Part shown: positions 27,746-35,971 of the stretch, one piece after another | How the letters are laid out: every line of letters starts with the position of its first letter | Numbering within the stretch: position 1 is the stretch's first letter | From: Bryobacteraceae bacterium | Lineage (GTDB): Bacteria; Acidobacteriota; Terriglobia; Bryobacterales; Bryobacteraceae | Length of the DNA stretch: 64,000 bases | NCBI GenBank assembly: GCA_025056455.1 | Contig: JANWVY010000003.1 | Span: 62,001-126,000 of the forward strand | Direction: 5' to 3' | Translations under genes and position numbers: made by a program | The notes under the pieces: model-generated | Told to the model about the DNA's origin: nothing | Database searches by the model: none | What the model saw: only the letters and a program-made list of their open reading frames with translations

Positions 27746-28306
27746 TCATTTTATCATTCGTCGCTCAAGCGCCCGGGCGTAAGCTTGAAAGCTTGCTTTG
27801 TCGAAAAGAACAAAGACGACCGTTTCAAGCAAACTGTCATCCTGCTGAAGGTAGGCATCTACGGTCTCCACGGCGATTGCGGATGCTTCTTCAAGAGGAT
27901 AGCCGTAGGCGCCCGTCGAAATGGACGGTAGCGCGAGTCGCCGCACACCATGCTGCCGAGCTAACTCCAAACAGCGGCGGTAGCAGGAGGCCAGCTGCTG
28001 CGCTTCGCCAAACTCACCGCCGCGGTAGATGGGCCCCACAGCATGGAAAACAAATTTCGCTGGTAGCTCGCCCGCTGTCGTGACGACGACTTGCCCCGGC
28101 GGGCAGCCCCCTTGTTGCGCTCGAATCCGATCCAGTTCGGCCATGATCGCTGGCCCACCAGCACGGTGGATCGCACCATCCACACCCCCACCACCTCGTA
28201 ATCCGGAATTGGCTGCATTGCCGATTGCATCGGCGCTCACCTTCGTAATATCACCCTGTAGCAATTGTAGGCGCTTGCCGTTCGAATACCTCTTTTCCAT
28301 ATTCAC
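27746..28306 (-). CDS. Macrodomain protein (ADP-ribose binding, MacroD-like)
   Basis: A single-domain macro protein of 186 residues that binds ADP-ribose and, in MacroD-type relatives, removes ADP-ribose from acidic residues or deacetylates O-acetyl-ADP-ribose. Ligand motifs seen are LLQGDITKVSADAIGNAANS, GGGGVDGAIHRAGG, the 'HAVGPIYRGG' strand, and the phosphate loop PSISTGAYGYPLEEA. Start: GTG at 28306 or, six bases downstream, ATG at 28300 (MEKRYSNGKR); neither has a clear ribosome-binding site. First gene of a three-gene minus-strand group, divergent from a PEP-CTERM gene. Confidence 0.88.
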   Translation of the reverse strand: MNMEKRYSNGKRLQLLQGDITKVSADAIGNAANSGLRGGGGVDGAIHRAGGPAIMAELDRIRAQQGGCPPGQVVVTTAGELPAKFVFHAVGPIYRGGEFGEAQQLASCYRRCLELARQHGVRRLALPSISTGAYGYPLEEASAIAVETVDAYLQQDDSLLETVVFVLFDKASFQAYARALERRMIK

Positions 28307-28533
28307 GTAGGACTCGCTTCGAAAAGTAATTGCTCACTCCCTATCAATTATTCCGTACCGGTTCTCATTTGTATCACCTTGGTTCAGTAACTAGAAAACG
28401 GTACGCACGTTTATTGTGGCAAACACACCCGACAGCAACAATCAAGATGTCTCTGCCTCTACAGGAGTGCGTGACTAAGTTAGTTGTGAACCTCATTGGG
28501 CAACTAAGAAAACTGGAGTTTATGAGGTAACGG

Positions 28534-29244
28534 ATGAAGTATACATTGGTTATCTGGCTGCTTGCCCCTTTCAACCTCGTCGCATCTGCAATTTATTTTT
28601 CTTCCCAGGGTTCGGCTAAGGACCCGAATGAATGGACCTCGGCTGGGCCTGCCTTTGCGATCCTTCAACACCCGGCCTGGGCGCCGCCCCTCGCTGGGAG
28701 TAGCTGGGTAAGTTACGCAATTACTGGTGACCCGGAGGCTGTGGGTTATCAGATCCCGGAAAATGGAACGGTCGTATCCTTCTATAAAAGTGTCACTGTG
28801 GCTTTTCTTCCGGCGATTGGATCCGTAACCTACCGCGCCGATGATTCGGCCGCGCTCTTTGTGAATGATGTCCTGGTTCGTCCAGAAGCGCCACAAGCCG
28901 GGAATCTTTATCGCCGCTGCTCGGACTTTGCAGTGGGATGCACAGTAGAAACGCAGGTGACCGTGGACATCAGTCCGTTTTTGCGCCACGGCGTCAATGT
29001 GATTCGCTTTGATGTGGCGCAACGGAATGGCGTAAGCTTCGGACTCAATTATTCGGGTGTGATCCAGGGCTCGATCGCGCAGCCCGGAGGCCCAGAAAAT
29101 CCCTCGAGCGCGACGCCGGAACCCGGAACGCTTGGTTTGGTCGCGCTGTGCGTGGTGGGTTTGGCCGGAGCGCGTGCCCTCGGCGCGCAAGGCCACTGCC
29201 GGCAATCTCGTGCACAGTTTTTGCCAAACAACCGGGCAACCTAA
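28534..29244 (+). CDS. PEP-CTERM sorting-domain surface protein
   Basis: Exported protein of 236 residues with a signal peptide (MKYTLVIWLLAPFNLVASA). A galactose-binding-like beta-sandwich body includes VTYRADDSAALFVNDVLV, which resembles a domain in many small PEP-CTERM proteins. The tail has TPEPGTLG and a hydrophobic segment. It differs from the norm in continuing for some 20 residues after the membrane segment (HCRQSRAQFLPNNRAT) rather than ending in a short Arg cluster. GAGG is six bases before the ATG. An 18-bp repeat array begins 14 bases after its stop. No exosortase nearby. Confidence 0.8.
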   Translation: MKYTLVIWLLAPFNLVASAIYFSSQGSAKDPNEWTSAGPAFAILQHPAWAPPLAGSSWVSYAITGDPEAVGYQIPENGTVVSFYKSVTVAFLPAIGSVTYRADDSAALFVNDVLVRPEAPQAGNLYRRCSDFAVGCTVETQVTVDISPFLRHGVNVIRFDVAQRNGVSFGLNYSGVIQGSIAQPGGPENPSSATPEPGTLGLVALCVVGLAGARALGAQGHCRQSRAQFLPNNRAT

Positions 29245-29257
29245 AGCACAACGATCA

Positions 29258-29366
29258 GGGGTCGGGCAATCAACAGGGTTCGGCCAAACGAAATGGGTTG
29301 GGGCAAACGAACGGGTTGGGGGAGACGAAAGGGTTAAGGCAGACGAAAGGGTTGGGGCGGACGAAA
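29258..29366 (+). repeat. Tandem 18-bp G-rich repeat array, about six units
   Basis: Six imperfect direct repeats start at 29258, 29276, 29295, 29313, 29331 and 29349. All are 18 bases except the second, which is 19. The consensus is approximately GGGTTGGGGCAGACGAAA. The last three units are the most alike; the first is the most diverged. Each unit has two G-runs on the plus strand, so adjacent units could fold as a G-quadruplex. The array fills the gap between a PEP-CTERM gene and the next gene (ATG 29407) and ends in GGGAAGTAG. Confidence 0.85.
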
Positions 29367-29406
29367 GGGAAGTAGTATCAAGGAGAGACGGTGCGACAAT
29401 AAAGAT

Positions 29407-30564
29407 ATGGCCCTCCCGCCATTCCATCCTGCCCGAGTTGCCTTCCTTGTACTTTTCGCCTTCCCCCTCATGGTTCATGCCCAACTGAAACTGACAGTGA
29501 ACCAGCTGGTAAGTTTTGTCGAATCCTCGATCCGGCTAAAACACGACGACAAGCGTGTTGCGGAATATCTGAAAAAAGTCAAATTAACAGAACGGCTAGA
29601 AGATCGCATGGTGGAAGTGCTCATGGGAAAGGGAGCTGGCCCCTACACCATTCAGGCTCTGCGGGCGCTAGCCTCCGAATCGGCCGGTCTTCCGAAAGCT
29701 GCACCTCCGCCACCGAAACCAGCTTCTGCTGTCATACCTCCACCGTCAGAAAAGGAGCAGCGGGAGATTATCGAAGCCGTACGCGAGTATGCGCTCAACT
29801 ATACCCGGAGGCTTCCTGATTTTATTTGCACCCAAGTTACCCGTCGATATTTTGATCCCAGTGGACTCGAATTGTGGCAGCGGGCCGATGTCATTACCGA
29901 GCGCCTGACTTACTTCGAGCAAAGGGAAGAGTACAAAGTTGTGTTAATTAATAACAGTCCAGCCGAAGGCGTTTCGCACGATCAGTTAGGTGGGGCGACT
30001 TCAAGCGGTGAGTTCGGAACACTGCTCAAGGAAGTTTTCGAGCCGGAATCCGAGACTAGCTTCCGTTGGGAACGCTGGGCGACCTTGCGCGGGCGGCGAG
30101 CCCACGTCTACTCCTACCAAGTTGCTCAGCCGCGATCGAAATGGCGAATCGAGTACCAGAAAACGCTCAGCATCATCGCTGGATATCGCGGCTTGGTCTA
30201 TGTCGACGCCCAAACCCTGACGGTCTTGCAGATTACGCTCGAGGCGGTGGACATCCCGCCCACCTTTCCCATCCAGCAAGCCAAAACCACCTTGGCCTAT
30301 GACTTCGTGCAAATCGGGGATCAGCAACACGTGTTACCGCTTCGAGCCGAGGTGCGTATGCGCGAGGGTCGAAATCTTGTGAAAAACGAAGTGGAATTTC
30401 GCATGTATCGCAAGTTTGGCGCTGAGGCGGTGATCAAGTTCGACACACCGGATGCTTTACCTGAGGATATCCTTCAGGAACAACCGCTGCTGCCAAGCTC
30501 GAGCACGCCCCCAGCCGCGACACCGGGGCAGCCGTCTCCGGTCCGCACGCTGCCCCCCCGCTAA
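29407..30564 (+). CDS. Exported hypothetical protein
   Basis: 385 residues with a signal peptide (LVLFAFPLMVHAQ). An N-terminal helical part (VESSIRLKHDDKRVAEYLKKVKL) is followed by a Pro-rich linker (APPPPKPASAVIPPP). A beta-rich C-terminal domain contains YSYQVAQPRSKWRIEY, GYRGLVYVDAQTLTVLQITL and TTLAYDFVQIGDQQHVLPL. That domain has the look of a LolA/outer-membrane-lipoprotein-sorting type beta-fold, but this is only an impression. I cannot name the family. Probably periplasmic. It is preceded by the G-rich repeat array and followed, 178 bases on, by an ABC exporter. Confidence 0.7.
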   Translation: MALPPFHPARVAFLVLFAFPLMVHAQLKLTVNQLVSFVESSIRLKHDDKRVAEYLKKVKLTERLEDRMVEVLMGKGAGPYTIQALRALASESAGLPKAAPPPPKPASAVIPPPSEKEQREIIEAVREYALNYTRRLPDFICTQVTRRYFDPSGLELWQRADVITERLTYFEQREEYKVVLINNSPAEGVSHDQLGGATSSGEFGTLLKEVFEPESETSFRWERWATLRGRRAHVYSYQVAQPRSKWRIEYQKTLSIIAGYRGLVYVDAQTLTVLQITLEAVDIPPTFPIQQAKTTLAYDFVQIGDQQHVLPLRAEVRMREGRNLVKNEVEFRMYRKFGAEAVIKFDTPDALPEDILQEQPLLPSSSTPPAATPGQPSPVRTLPPR

Positions 30565-30741
30565 CCTTTCCGTCAAGTTTGCAAGACAACGGGCGCGCCC
30601 GCAACGCACCATGAAAACCAGATTCAGCCGTGATAGGCATGGCCTAACACGCCGGACTTCACCACAGCCGAATTCTACACACAGCGTGCATCTCGTCAAC
30701 TCGCTCAGAACGCTCGATTCTCTGCCGCGTAAAATAAAAAG

Positions 30742-31401
30742 TTGCTCGAAGTCAGGCAAGTTTCGAAATTCTACCCAACTCCCCAGGGGCCTCTCGCCGT
30801 TCTCCATGAGGTGTCCTTTCAGCTGAACCGGGGCGAGAGCATGTCCATCATGGGCCCGTCGGGCAGCGGCAAGAGCACGCTGCTCTACATCCTGGGCGTT
30901 CTTGAGCCTCCAACTTCCGGCTCCGTGCTCTTCGAAGGTGAAAACCCGTTTCTGTGGAGTGAGACGCAGCAAGCGAGGTTTCGCAATCGGAAGTTAGGCT
31001 TTTTGTTTCAAGATCACTGCTTACTGCCACAGCTTTCTGTGCTTGAAAATGTGCTGACTCCGGCACTGGTTGATGACCGTCTGGACGAGGCTGTGGTGGC
31101 GCGCGCGCGGGGTCTGCTTGAGGAAGTCGGCTTGTCCCATCGCTTGCATCACCGCCCTGGAGAATTGTCAGGGGGTGAAAAGCAGCGCGCGGCGCTGGCG
31201 CGAGCCCTCATTCGCGAACCAAGCTTGCTGCTCTGCGACGAGCCAACCGGGAATCTGGACCGCAAATCTGCTGACGCTGTGGCGGACTTGCTGGCTGGTT
31301 TGCGCACGACGCGGATCGTGGTGACGCACAGCCTGGAAGTCGCGGATCGCTTTGGCATCCGGATGGAGATGCGAGATCAGACACTGCGGAGACGCGGATG
31401 A
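30742..31401 (+). CDS. ABC transporter ATP-binding protein, LolD/MacB type
   Basis: ATPase subunit (219 residues) of a type VII ABC system. Walker A GPSGSGKST, Q-loop 'LGFLFQDHCLLPQL', signature LSGGEKQR, Walker B LLLCDEPTGNLD, and the switch His in VVTHS are all intact. The start is TTG at 30742 (LEVRQVSKFYP): a stop codon lies 15 bases upstream in frame and the first ATG (30841) would remove the first strands. No ribosome-binding site is evident. It overlaps the permease gene by four bases. Such pairs move lipoproteins or use ATP for mechanical work on envelope substrates; the substrate is unknown here. Confidence 0.92.
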   Translation: MLEVRQVSKFYPTPQGPLAVLHEVSFQLNRGESMSIMGPSGSGKSTLLYILGVLEPPTSGSVLFEGENPFLWSETQQARFRNRKLGFLFQDHCLLPQLSVLENVLTPALVDDRLDEAVVARARGLLEEVGLSHRLHHRPGELSGGEKQRAALARALIREPSLLLCDEPTGNLDRKSADAVADLLAGLRTTRIVVTHSLEVADRFGIRMEMRDQTLRRRG

Positions 31402-34400
31402 CCCGCCGACATCTGGCCTGGCGCAGCCTGACGTTTTACTGGCGCACAAACCTTGCCGTTGTAGCTGGTGTCGCCGTGGCGGTGGCGGTGCTGGCTGGCG
31501 CGCTTTTGGTCGGTCATTCAGTCCGCGCCAGTTTGCGCCAGCTTCTCGTCTCGCGTCTTGGCGCGACAGACTATGCGGTCTTCGCAAACGGATTCTTTCG
31601 CCAAAAGCTAGCGGCCGAGCTTTCCGCCCCGCGAGCCCCCCGCCTGATGAGCTATTCACTCATTGCTGTGGAAGGTATGGTGACGCATGCCACTAACCGC
31701 CGGGTAGCTTCTCGCGTCGCCATCTATGGCATCGATTCCGAATTTTGGAAATTCCACCGCGTGTTCTTGCACGGGGAGGCGCCGGCGGGCCGTACCGTTC
31801 GGATGAGCGCGGCTCTTGCGGAAGAGCTGGCCGCGGCCGAAGGTGATGCGATTGTGCTGCGGCTTGACAAGCCCTCGGAAATCCCCGTTGAGTCTTTGCA
31901 TGGCCGCAAAGAAGACCGGGTTCAATCCATCCGTTTGATTGCGGGGAAGACCCTGCCTAGCGAAGAACTCGGCGAATTCTCGCTTCGACCTGTGCAAGCA
32001 CCACTCCGAGCCATTTTCCTGGCACGAGACCGTCTGGAGCGGGAACTGAACCAAACAGGCAAAGCCAATGTCGTTCTTGTTTCAAGTCAGGCCTCCCTTG
32101 AGGAGGTCGAAGAGGCGCTGGCGCAAAAGGTCACGCTCGAAGATCTAGGTCTGCGAGTGAAAATCCTCGCCACCCAGGGCCAGCTTGCTCTGGAATCGAC
32201 GAGCATGGTCTTAAGCCCAGTCCTGCTCGAAGCGGCTCAAAAGGCGGCTGCGAATCTCGGCCTACAGTCCTACCCCGTGCTCACGTACTTGGTGAACTCG
32301 ATGTCAGCCCAGGGGCGCACAACGCCCTACTCGCTAGTGACGGCTGTCGACTTCCGTTATCTCGGCGCTGCAGAACAATTTCAAGACACAGACATGATAC
32401 TCAACGAATGGGCCGCCTCTGACCTCCAAGTCAAGCCGGGCGACCGGATCGAGATTGAATATTACGTGTGGAGGAACGACGGGCGGCTGGGTGTCGAGCG
32501 AGCGCAGTTTACCGTTTCTCGAATCGTGCCGGTTCAAGGCGCAGCTGCGGATCGCGACTTTGCACCCGAATATCCGGGAATTACGGAGTCAGCTGCGATC
32601 CATGATTGGGACCCGCCGTTTCCCTTCGATCTCAGCAAAATTCGACCGCGTGACGAAGACTACTGGGACCGCTATCGGACTACGCCGAAAGCCTTTATCA
32701 GCTACTCGGCGGGCCGCCGGCTGTGGACGACACGCTATGGCGATGCCACATCGCTGCGATTGATTCCTCCCGCGGGAAGCGATTTGTCAGATGTTCAGAG
32801 ACGTTTCTCGAGTGCGCTGCTCCAGAGTCTGAAGCCGGCGCAGGCCGGGATGAGCGTTGTCGCTGTCCGCACCGAGGGACTTCAGGCAGCGGAAGGCTCC
32901 ACCGATTTTGGTCAGTACTTTCTTTACTTCAGCTTTTTCCTGATGGTCTCGGCTTTGCTCCTCGTGGGGCTATTCTTTCGCCTGAATCTGGAGCAGCGTG
33001 GCTGGCAAGCAGGATTATTGCGCGCGACCGGCTATCCAGGGCGGCACATTGCGGCCGTATTTCAACGAGAAGGATTGATGCTCGCGCTCCTGGGTGGCCT
33101 GCTCGGAGCGTTCCTCGCATCGGGCTATGCGGGCTTCGTTCTCTATGGTTTGCGGACCTGGTGGTCCGACGCCGTGTCCACGCCGCTGCTCCGGTTCTAC
33201 TTTAGCCTCGGCGCCGTGGCCGGCGGCTTGCTAGCTGGACTTGCGACTGCGACCGCTGTCATCTCCTGGACTCTTCGCCGCCTGCAAAACATTTCGCCTG
33301 TTGCCCTGCTCAAGGGATTTTGGACCGAAGAAGCCGCATCCCAATCGACGAGACGGACAAAGCTTGTTTTGCGGATTACCGCCCTGCTTGGCAGCGCTCA
33401 GCTGTTGCTCTCCTGGTTTGCGCGGGATGACTTGACAGGGTTGTTTTTTGGAGCTGGCGCGAGTTTTCTCCTGGCAGCTCTGGCCGCTCTCAGGTTGTGG
33501 CTCGCGCGGGGCGTTGCCAATCCGGACCGTGTTTGGCGGCTTGGCCTGAGCAATGCTTCCCGCCATCCAGTCCGCAGCGTCTCATCCATGGCGCTGATTG
33601 CTTGCGCCACGTTCTTGATCATCGCCCTCACCGCATTCCGGCGAGATGGCGCCGAGCGAGACGCTGCCCAGCGGCCAGGAACGGGTGGCTACGCGCTGGT
33701 TGGCGAGAGCGTCTTGCCTTTGGTGCATCATCCTGGCACACCCGAGGGTAGGCAAGAGCTGGGCTTTTCACCGGACTCGGAACCGCTTTTCGAGAAGGTG
33801 AAAGTCACGCCCCTGCGCTTGCGCCCAGGTGAAGATTCGAGTTGTTTGAATCTTTATCAGCCCAAAAACCCCCGTGTAGTCGGGCTGCCGGCTGAGGTGC
33901 TGGCGCGTTTGCCCAAAGACACCTTGCAGCCTGGCGAGGGAATTCCTGCTTATGTCGACGCCAATTCGCTGCGCTATGTTCTTCATAAACGGGTAGGCGA
34001 CACTCTTGTTTTGGGCTCCAAGGGCGGCAGCCCTGTCGCTGTGCGCCTTGCAGGAACTCTCCGCGATAGTATCTTCCAGAGCGAAATCGTCCTGGCGGAA
34101 GAAGATTTTCTCAAAGCTTTTCCCTTGGAGCAGGGATTCCGGATGTTTCTCGTTGACGCGCCAGCCGAACTCCAGCAGCAGGTGGCAGGAGTGATGGAAG
34201 AACGGCTGAAGGACTTCGGGCTCGATTTGCAACCAGCAGGGGACCGTTTGGCTGCGTTCCACAAAGTGGAGAATGCCTATCTCTCTACCTTTCAGACCCT
34301 GGGCGCTTTGGGGCTCCTACTCGGTACCGTCGGCCTTGGTGCCGTGTTGTTGCGCAACGTGTGGGAACGCCGCAAGGAACTTGCCTTGTTGCGTGCCGTA

Positions 34401-34655
34401 GGATACCAGCCTGCGCACTTAGCGACTCTCGTGCTGGCAGAAAACACACTGTTGCTCGTGTGCGGGTTGGTCTCCGGAACGCTGTGCGCTTTGCTGGCGA
34501 TTCTACCGGCGCTCATTCAAAGAAGCCAGACACTACCTCTCGGGGCGATGGGCGGAATGTTGCTGGCGGTCTTCCTCACCGGCATCATGGCCTCTCTTCT
34601 GGCCGTCCGGAGCGCCTTGCGAACACCGCTGCTTCCATCCCTGCGCTCGGAGTAA
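31398..34655 (+). CDS. ABC transporter permease, FtsX family, large double-module protein
   Basis: A 1085-residue membrane protein: an N-terminal transmembrane helix (LAVVAGVAVAVAVLAGALLVG) and a long periplasmic domain (about residues 60-500). A first FtsX module follows (FSFFLMVSALLLVGLFFRLNLEQRGWQAGLLRATGY region), then a second periplasmic domain and a second FtsX module near the C-terminus (VWERRKELALLRAVGY). The duplicated 'LRAxGY' motif shows two FtsX-like domains in one chain, so a single polypeptide may form the permease pair. Translated together with the ATPase gene (ATGA overlap). Inner membrane. Confidence 0.9.
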   Translation: MTRRHLAWRSLTFYWRTNLAVVAGVAVAVAVLAGALLVGHSVRASLRQLLVSRLGATDYAVFANGFFRQKLAAELSAPRAPRLMSYSLIAVEGMVTHATNRRVASRVAIYGIDSEFWKFHRVFLHGEAPAGRTVRMSAALAEELAAAEGDAIVLRLDKPSEIPVESLHGRKEDRVQSIRLIAGKTLPSEELGEFSLRPVQAPLRAIFLARDRLERELNQTGKANVVLVSSQASLEEVEEALAQKVTLEDLGLRVKILATQGQLALESTSMVLSPVLLEAAQKAAANLGLQSYPVLTYLVNSMSAQGRTTPYSLVTAVDFRYLGAAEQFQDTDMILNEWAASDLQVKPGDRIEIEYYVWRNDGRLGVERAQFTVSRIVPVQGAAADRDFAPEYPGITESAAIHDWDPPFPFDLSKIRPRDEDYWDRYRTTPKAFISYSAGRRLWTTRYGDATSLRLIPPAGSDLSDVQRRFSSALLQSLKPAQAGMSVVAVRTEGLQAAEGSTDFGQYFLYFSFFLMVSALLLVGLFFRLNLEQRGWQAGLLRATGYPGRHIAAVFQREGLMLALLGGLLGAFLASGYAGFVLYGLRTWWSDAVSTPLLRFYFSLGAVAGGLLAGLATATAVISWTLRRLQNISPVALLKGFWTEEAASQSTRRTKLVLRITALLGSAQLLLSWFARDDLTGLFFGAGASFLLAALAALRLWLARGVANPDRVWRLGLSNASRHPVRSVSSMALIACATFLIIALTAFRRDGAERDAAQRPGTGGYALVGESVLPLVHHPGTPEGRQELGFSPDSEPLFEKVKVTPLRLRPGEDSSCLNLYQPKNPRVVGLPAEVLARLPKDTLQPGEGIPAYVDANSLRYVLHKRVGDTLVLGSKGGSPVAVRLAGTLRDSIFQSEIVLAEEDFLKAFPLEQGFRMFLVDAPAELQQQVAGVMEERLKDFGLDLQPAGDRLAAFHKVENAYLSTFQTLGALGLLLGTVGLGAVLLRNVWERRKELALLRAVGYQPAHLATLVLAENTLLLVCGLVSGTLCALLAILPALIQRSQTLPLGAMGGMLLAVFLTGIMASLLAVRSALRTPLLPSLRSE

Positions 34656-34760
34656 ATGGCCTGCCCGGCTCATCACATCTGGGCCGCCGAACATACTCTT
34701 CCAGTCGGCAACCTTGTGATGGCGAGCGGCTCGCTTTCCAGCCGGGCCGGGATTTGGCCA

Positions 34761-35855
34761 TCAAGCGAGACGGTCGGCTGCTTGAATTAAGGCGCGGATG
34801 TAGCCGTAGGCGAAGGCAAACGCTTGATCACCGTGCGGGTCGTCGGGGTGATGGGGTACGTGATCGGGCATGAGCATGTACTCATAGCCAATGTCACGAT
34901 ACACTTTGATCGCTTCGACGAAATCTACATCACCCTCATCGGGATACACTTCCTGAAAATCGTTTCTTTTTCCGCGAATATTTCTAAAATGAACGTTAAA
35001 TATTTTCTTTTTGTTTCCAAAATAGCGGATGATATCGAAAATTTCGCGGCCGGGATTTTCCAGCATTTCGCTCACCGTACCCTGGCAGAAATTGAGCCCG
35101 TGGTACGGGCTCTCCTGGATGGAAATGAATTTCTTGAGGCCCTCGGGGGTGCCCAGCACAGTATCCACACCCTGATAGCCTTCTGGCGGCATTCCCGGAT
35201 CATGCGGGTGGCAGGCCATCCGGATCTTGTACTCATTGGCCACCGGAATGACGCGCTCAAGGAAATAGGTAATCCGCTCCCAGTAACGGTCTGCATCGAC
35301 GCGGCCGGCGCGGGTGAGCGGCGTGGGCGGCTTGGCCTCTCGCAACCGCCAGGTGCTGTAACTGGATCCGCCGCGGCCCGGCGTGCGCTGAGTGCGAACC
35401 ACGCCAAGGATGCTCATGTTGTACTTGATTGCGGGAATGCCGACGCGCGCGCAGTTGCGGATCAGCTCTTGAATCTCGGCAATATCCCGATCACGGGCGG
35501 GACTTTCCGCCAGCATGATGGCCGGTCGAGCTGTCCGGTCGATGTGTGTTGAAGCGAGGAACGGCGGGGCAATCATCTCGAGTGAAACTTTGTGTTTCTC
35601 GCACAGATCCTTGAGCCGCTCGAGATCCTCCAGCGTGTAAGGCCCGTTCGGGTCCTTACTTTTAGGATAGCCGCAGATGTGATTCACACTATGCCGTTTG
35701 AAGAATTGAAGGCGCTTTTCATCGGTCGGGCCGCTCTGGCAGCCGAGCTTCATCTTCACCGGCACGCGGTTCGCAGCCGCGGTAAGCCCAGCCGGCGCGC
35801 TGGCAAACAAGCCCGCGGCCGTCGACGAGCGAGAAAGAAATTTTCGGCGGTTCAT
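34761..35855 (-). CDS. Mannonate dehydratase-like TIM-barrel protein with Tat signal
   Basis: 364 residues of the xylose-isomerase-like TIM-barrel superfamily, closest in pattern to D-mannonate dehydratase (UxuA), which makes 2-keto-3-deoxygluconate from mannonate. Supporting motifs are IRMACHPHDPGMPPEGYQGV, NFCQGTVSEM, VHFRNIRGKRNDFQEVYPDEGDVD, and a final 'MPDHVP' metal-site segment. The N-terminus MNRRKFLSRSSTAAGLFASA is a typical Tat signal, whereas characterised UxuA enzymes are cytoplasmic. It is divergent from a fucose-isomerase-family gene, suggesting a sugar/uronate locus. Alternatives are other Tat-exported sugar isomerase/epimerases. Confidence 0.8.
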   Translation of the reverse strand: MNRRKFLSRSSTAAGLFASAPAGLTAAANRVPVKMKLGCQSGPTDEKRLQFFKRHSVNHICGYPKSKDPNGPYTLEDLERLKDLCEKHKVSLEMIAPPFLASTHIDRTARPAIMLAESPARDRDIAEIQELIRNCARVGIPAIKYNMSILGVVRTQRTPGRGGSSYSTWRLREAKPPTPLTRAGRVDADRYWERITYFLERVIPVANEYKIRMACHPHDPGMPPEGYQGVDTVLGTPEGLKKFISIQESPYHGLNFCQGTVSEMLENPGREIFDIIRYFGNKKKIFNVHFRNIRGKRNDFQEVYPDEGDVDFVEAIKVYRDIGYEYMLMPDHVPHHPDDPHGDQAFAFAYGYIRALIQAADRLA

Positions 35856-35971
35856 GGAGCCTTATTCTATATCGCTTTTTCGAGGCGGCGAACTTTCCGA
35901 GTAGCGAATCCGCTGCTCGCCCCGGCTTGCCCCGAGCGGTAGGATTTGCCAAGCGGTAGGATTTGAATCGT

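Noticed and set aside
28330-28530. 66-residue open frame just before the second PEP-CTERM gene
   Set aside because: No ribosome-binding site, no family, and its composition looks like non-coding leader.
28504-29484. 326-residue minus-strand open frame over the PEP-CTERM gene and the G-rich repeats
   Set aside because: Its Ser/Thr/Pro-rich repeated part is only the reverse reading of the DNA repeats, and the rest is antisense to a supported gene.
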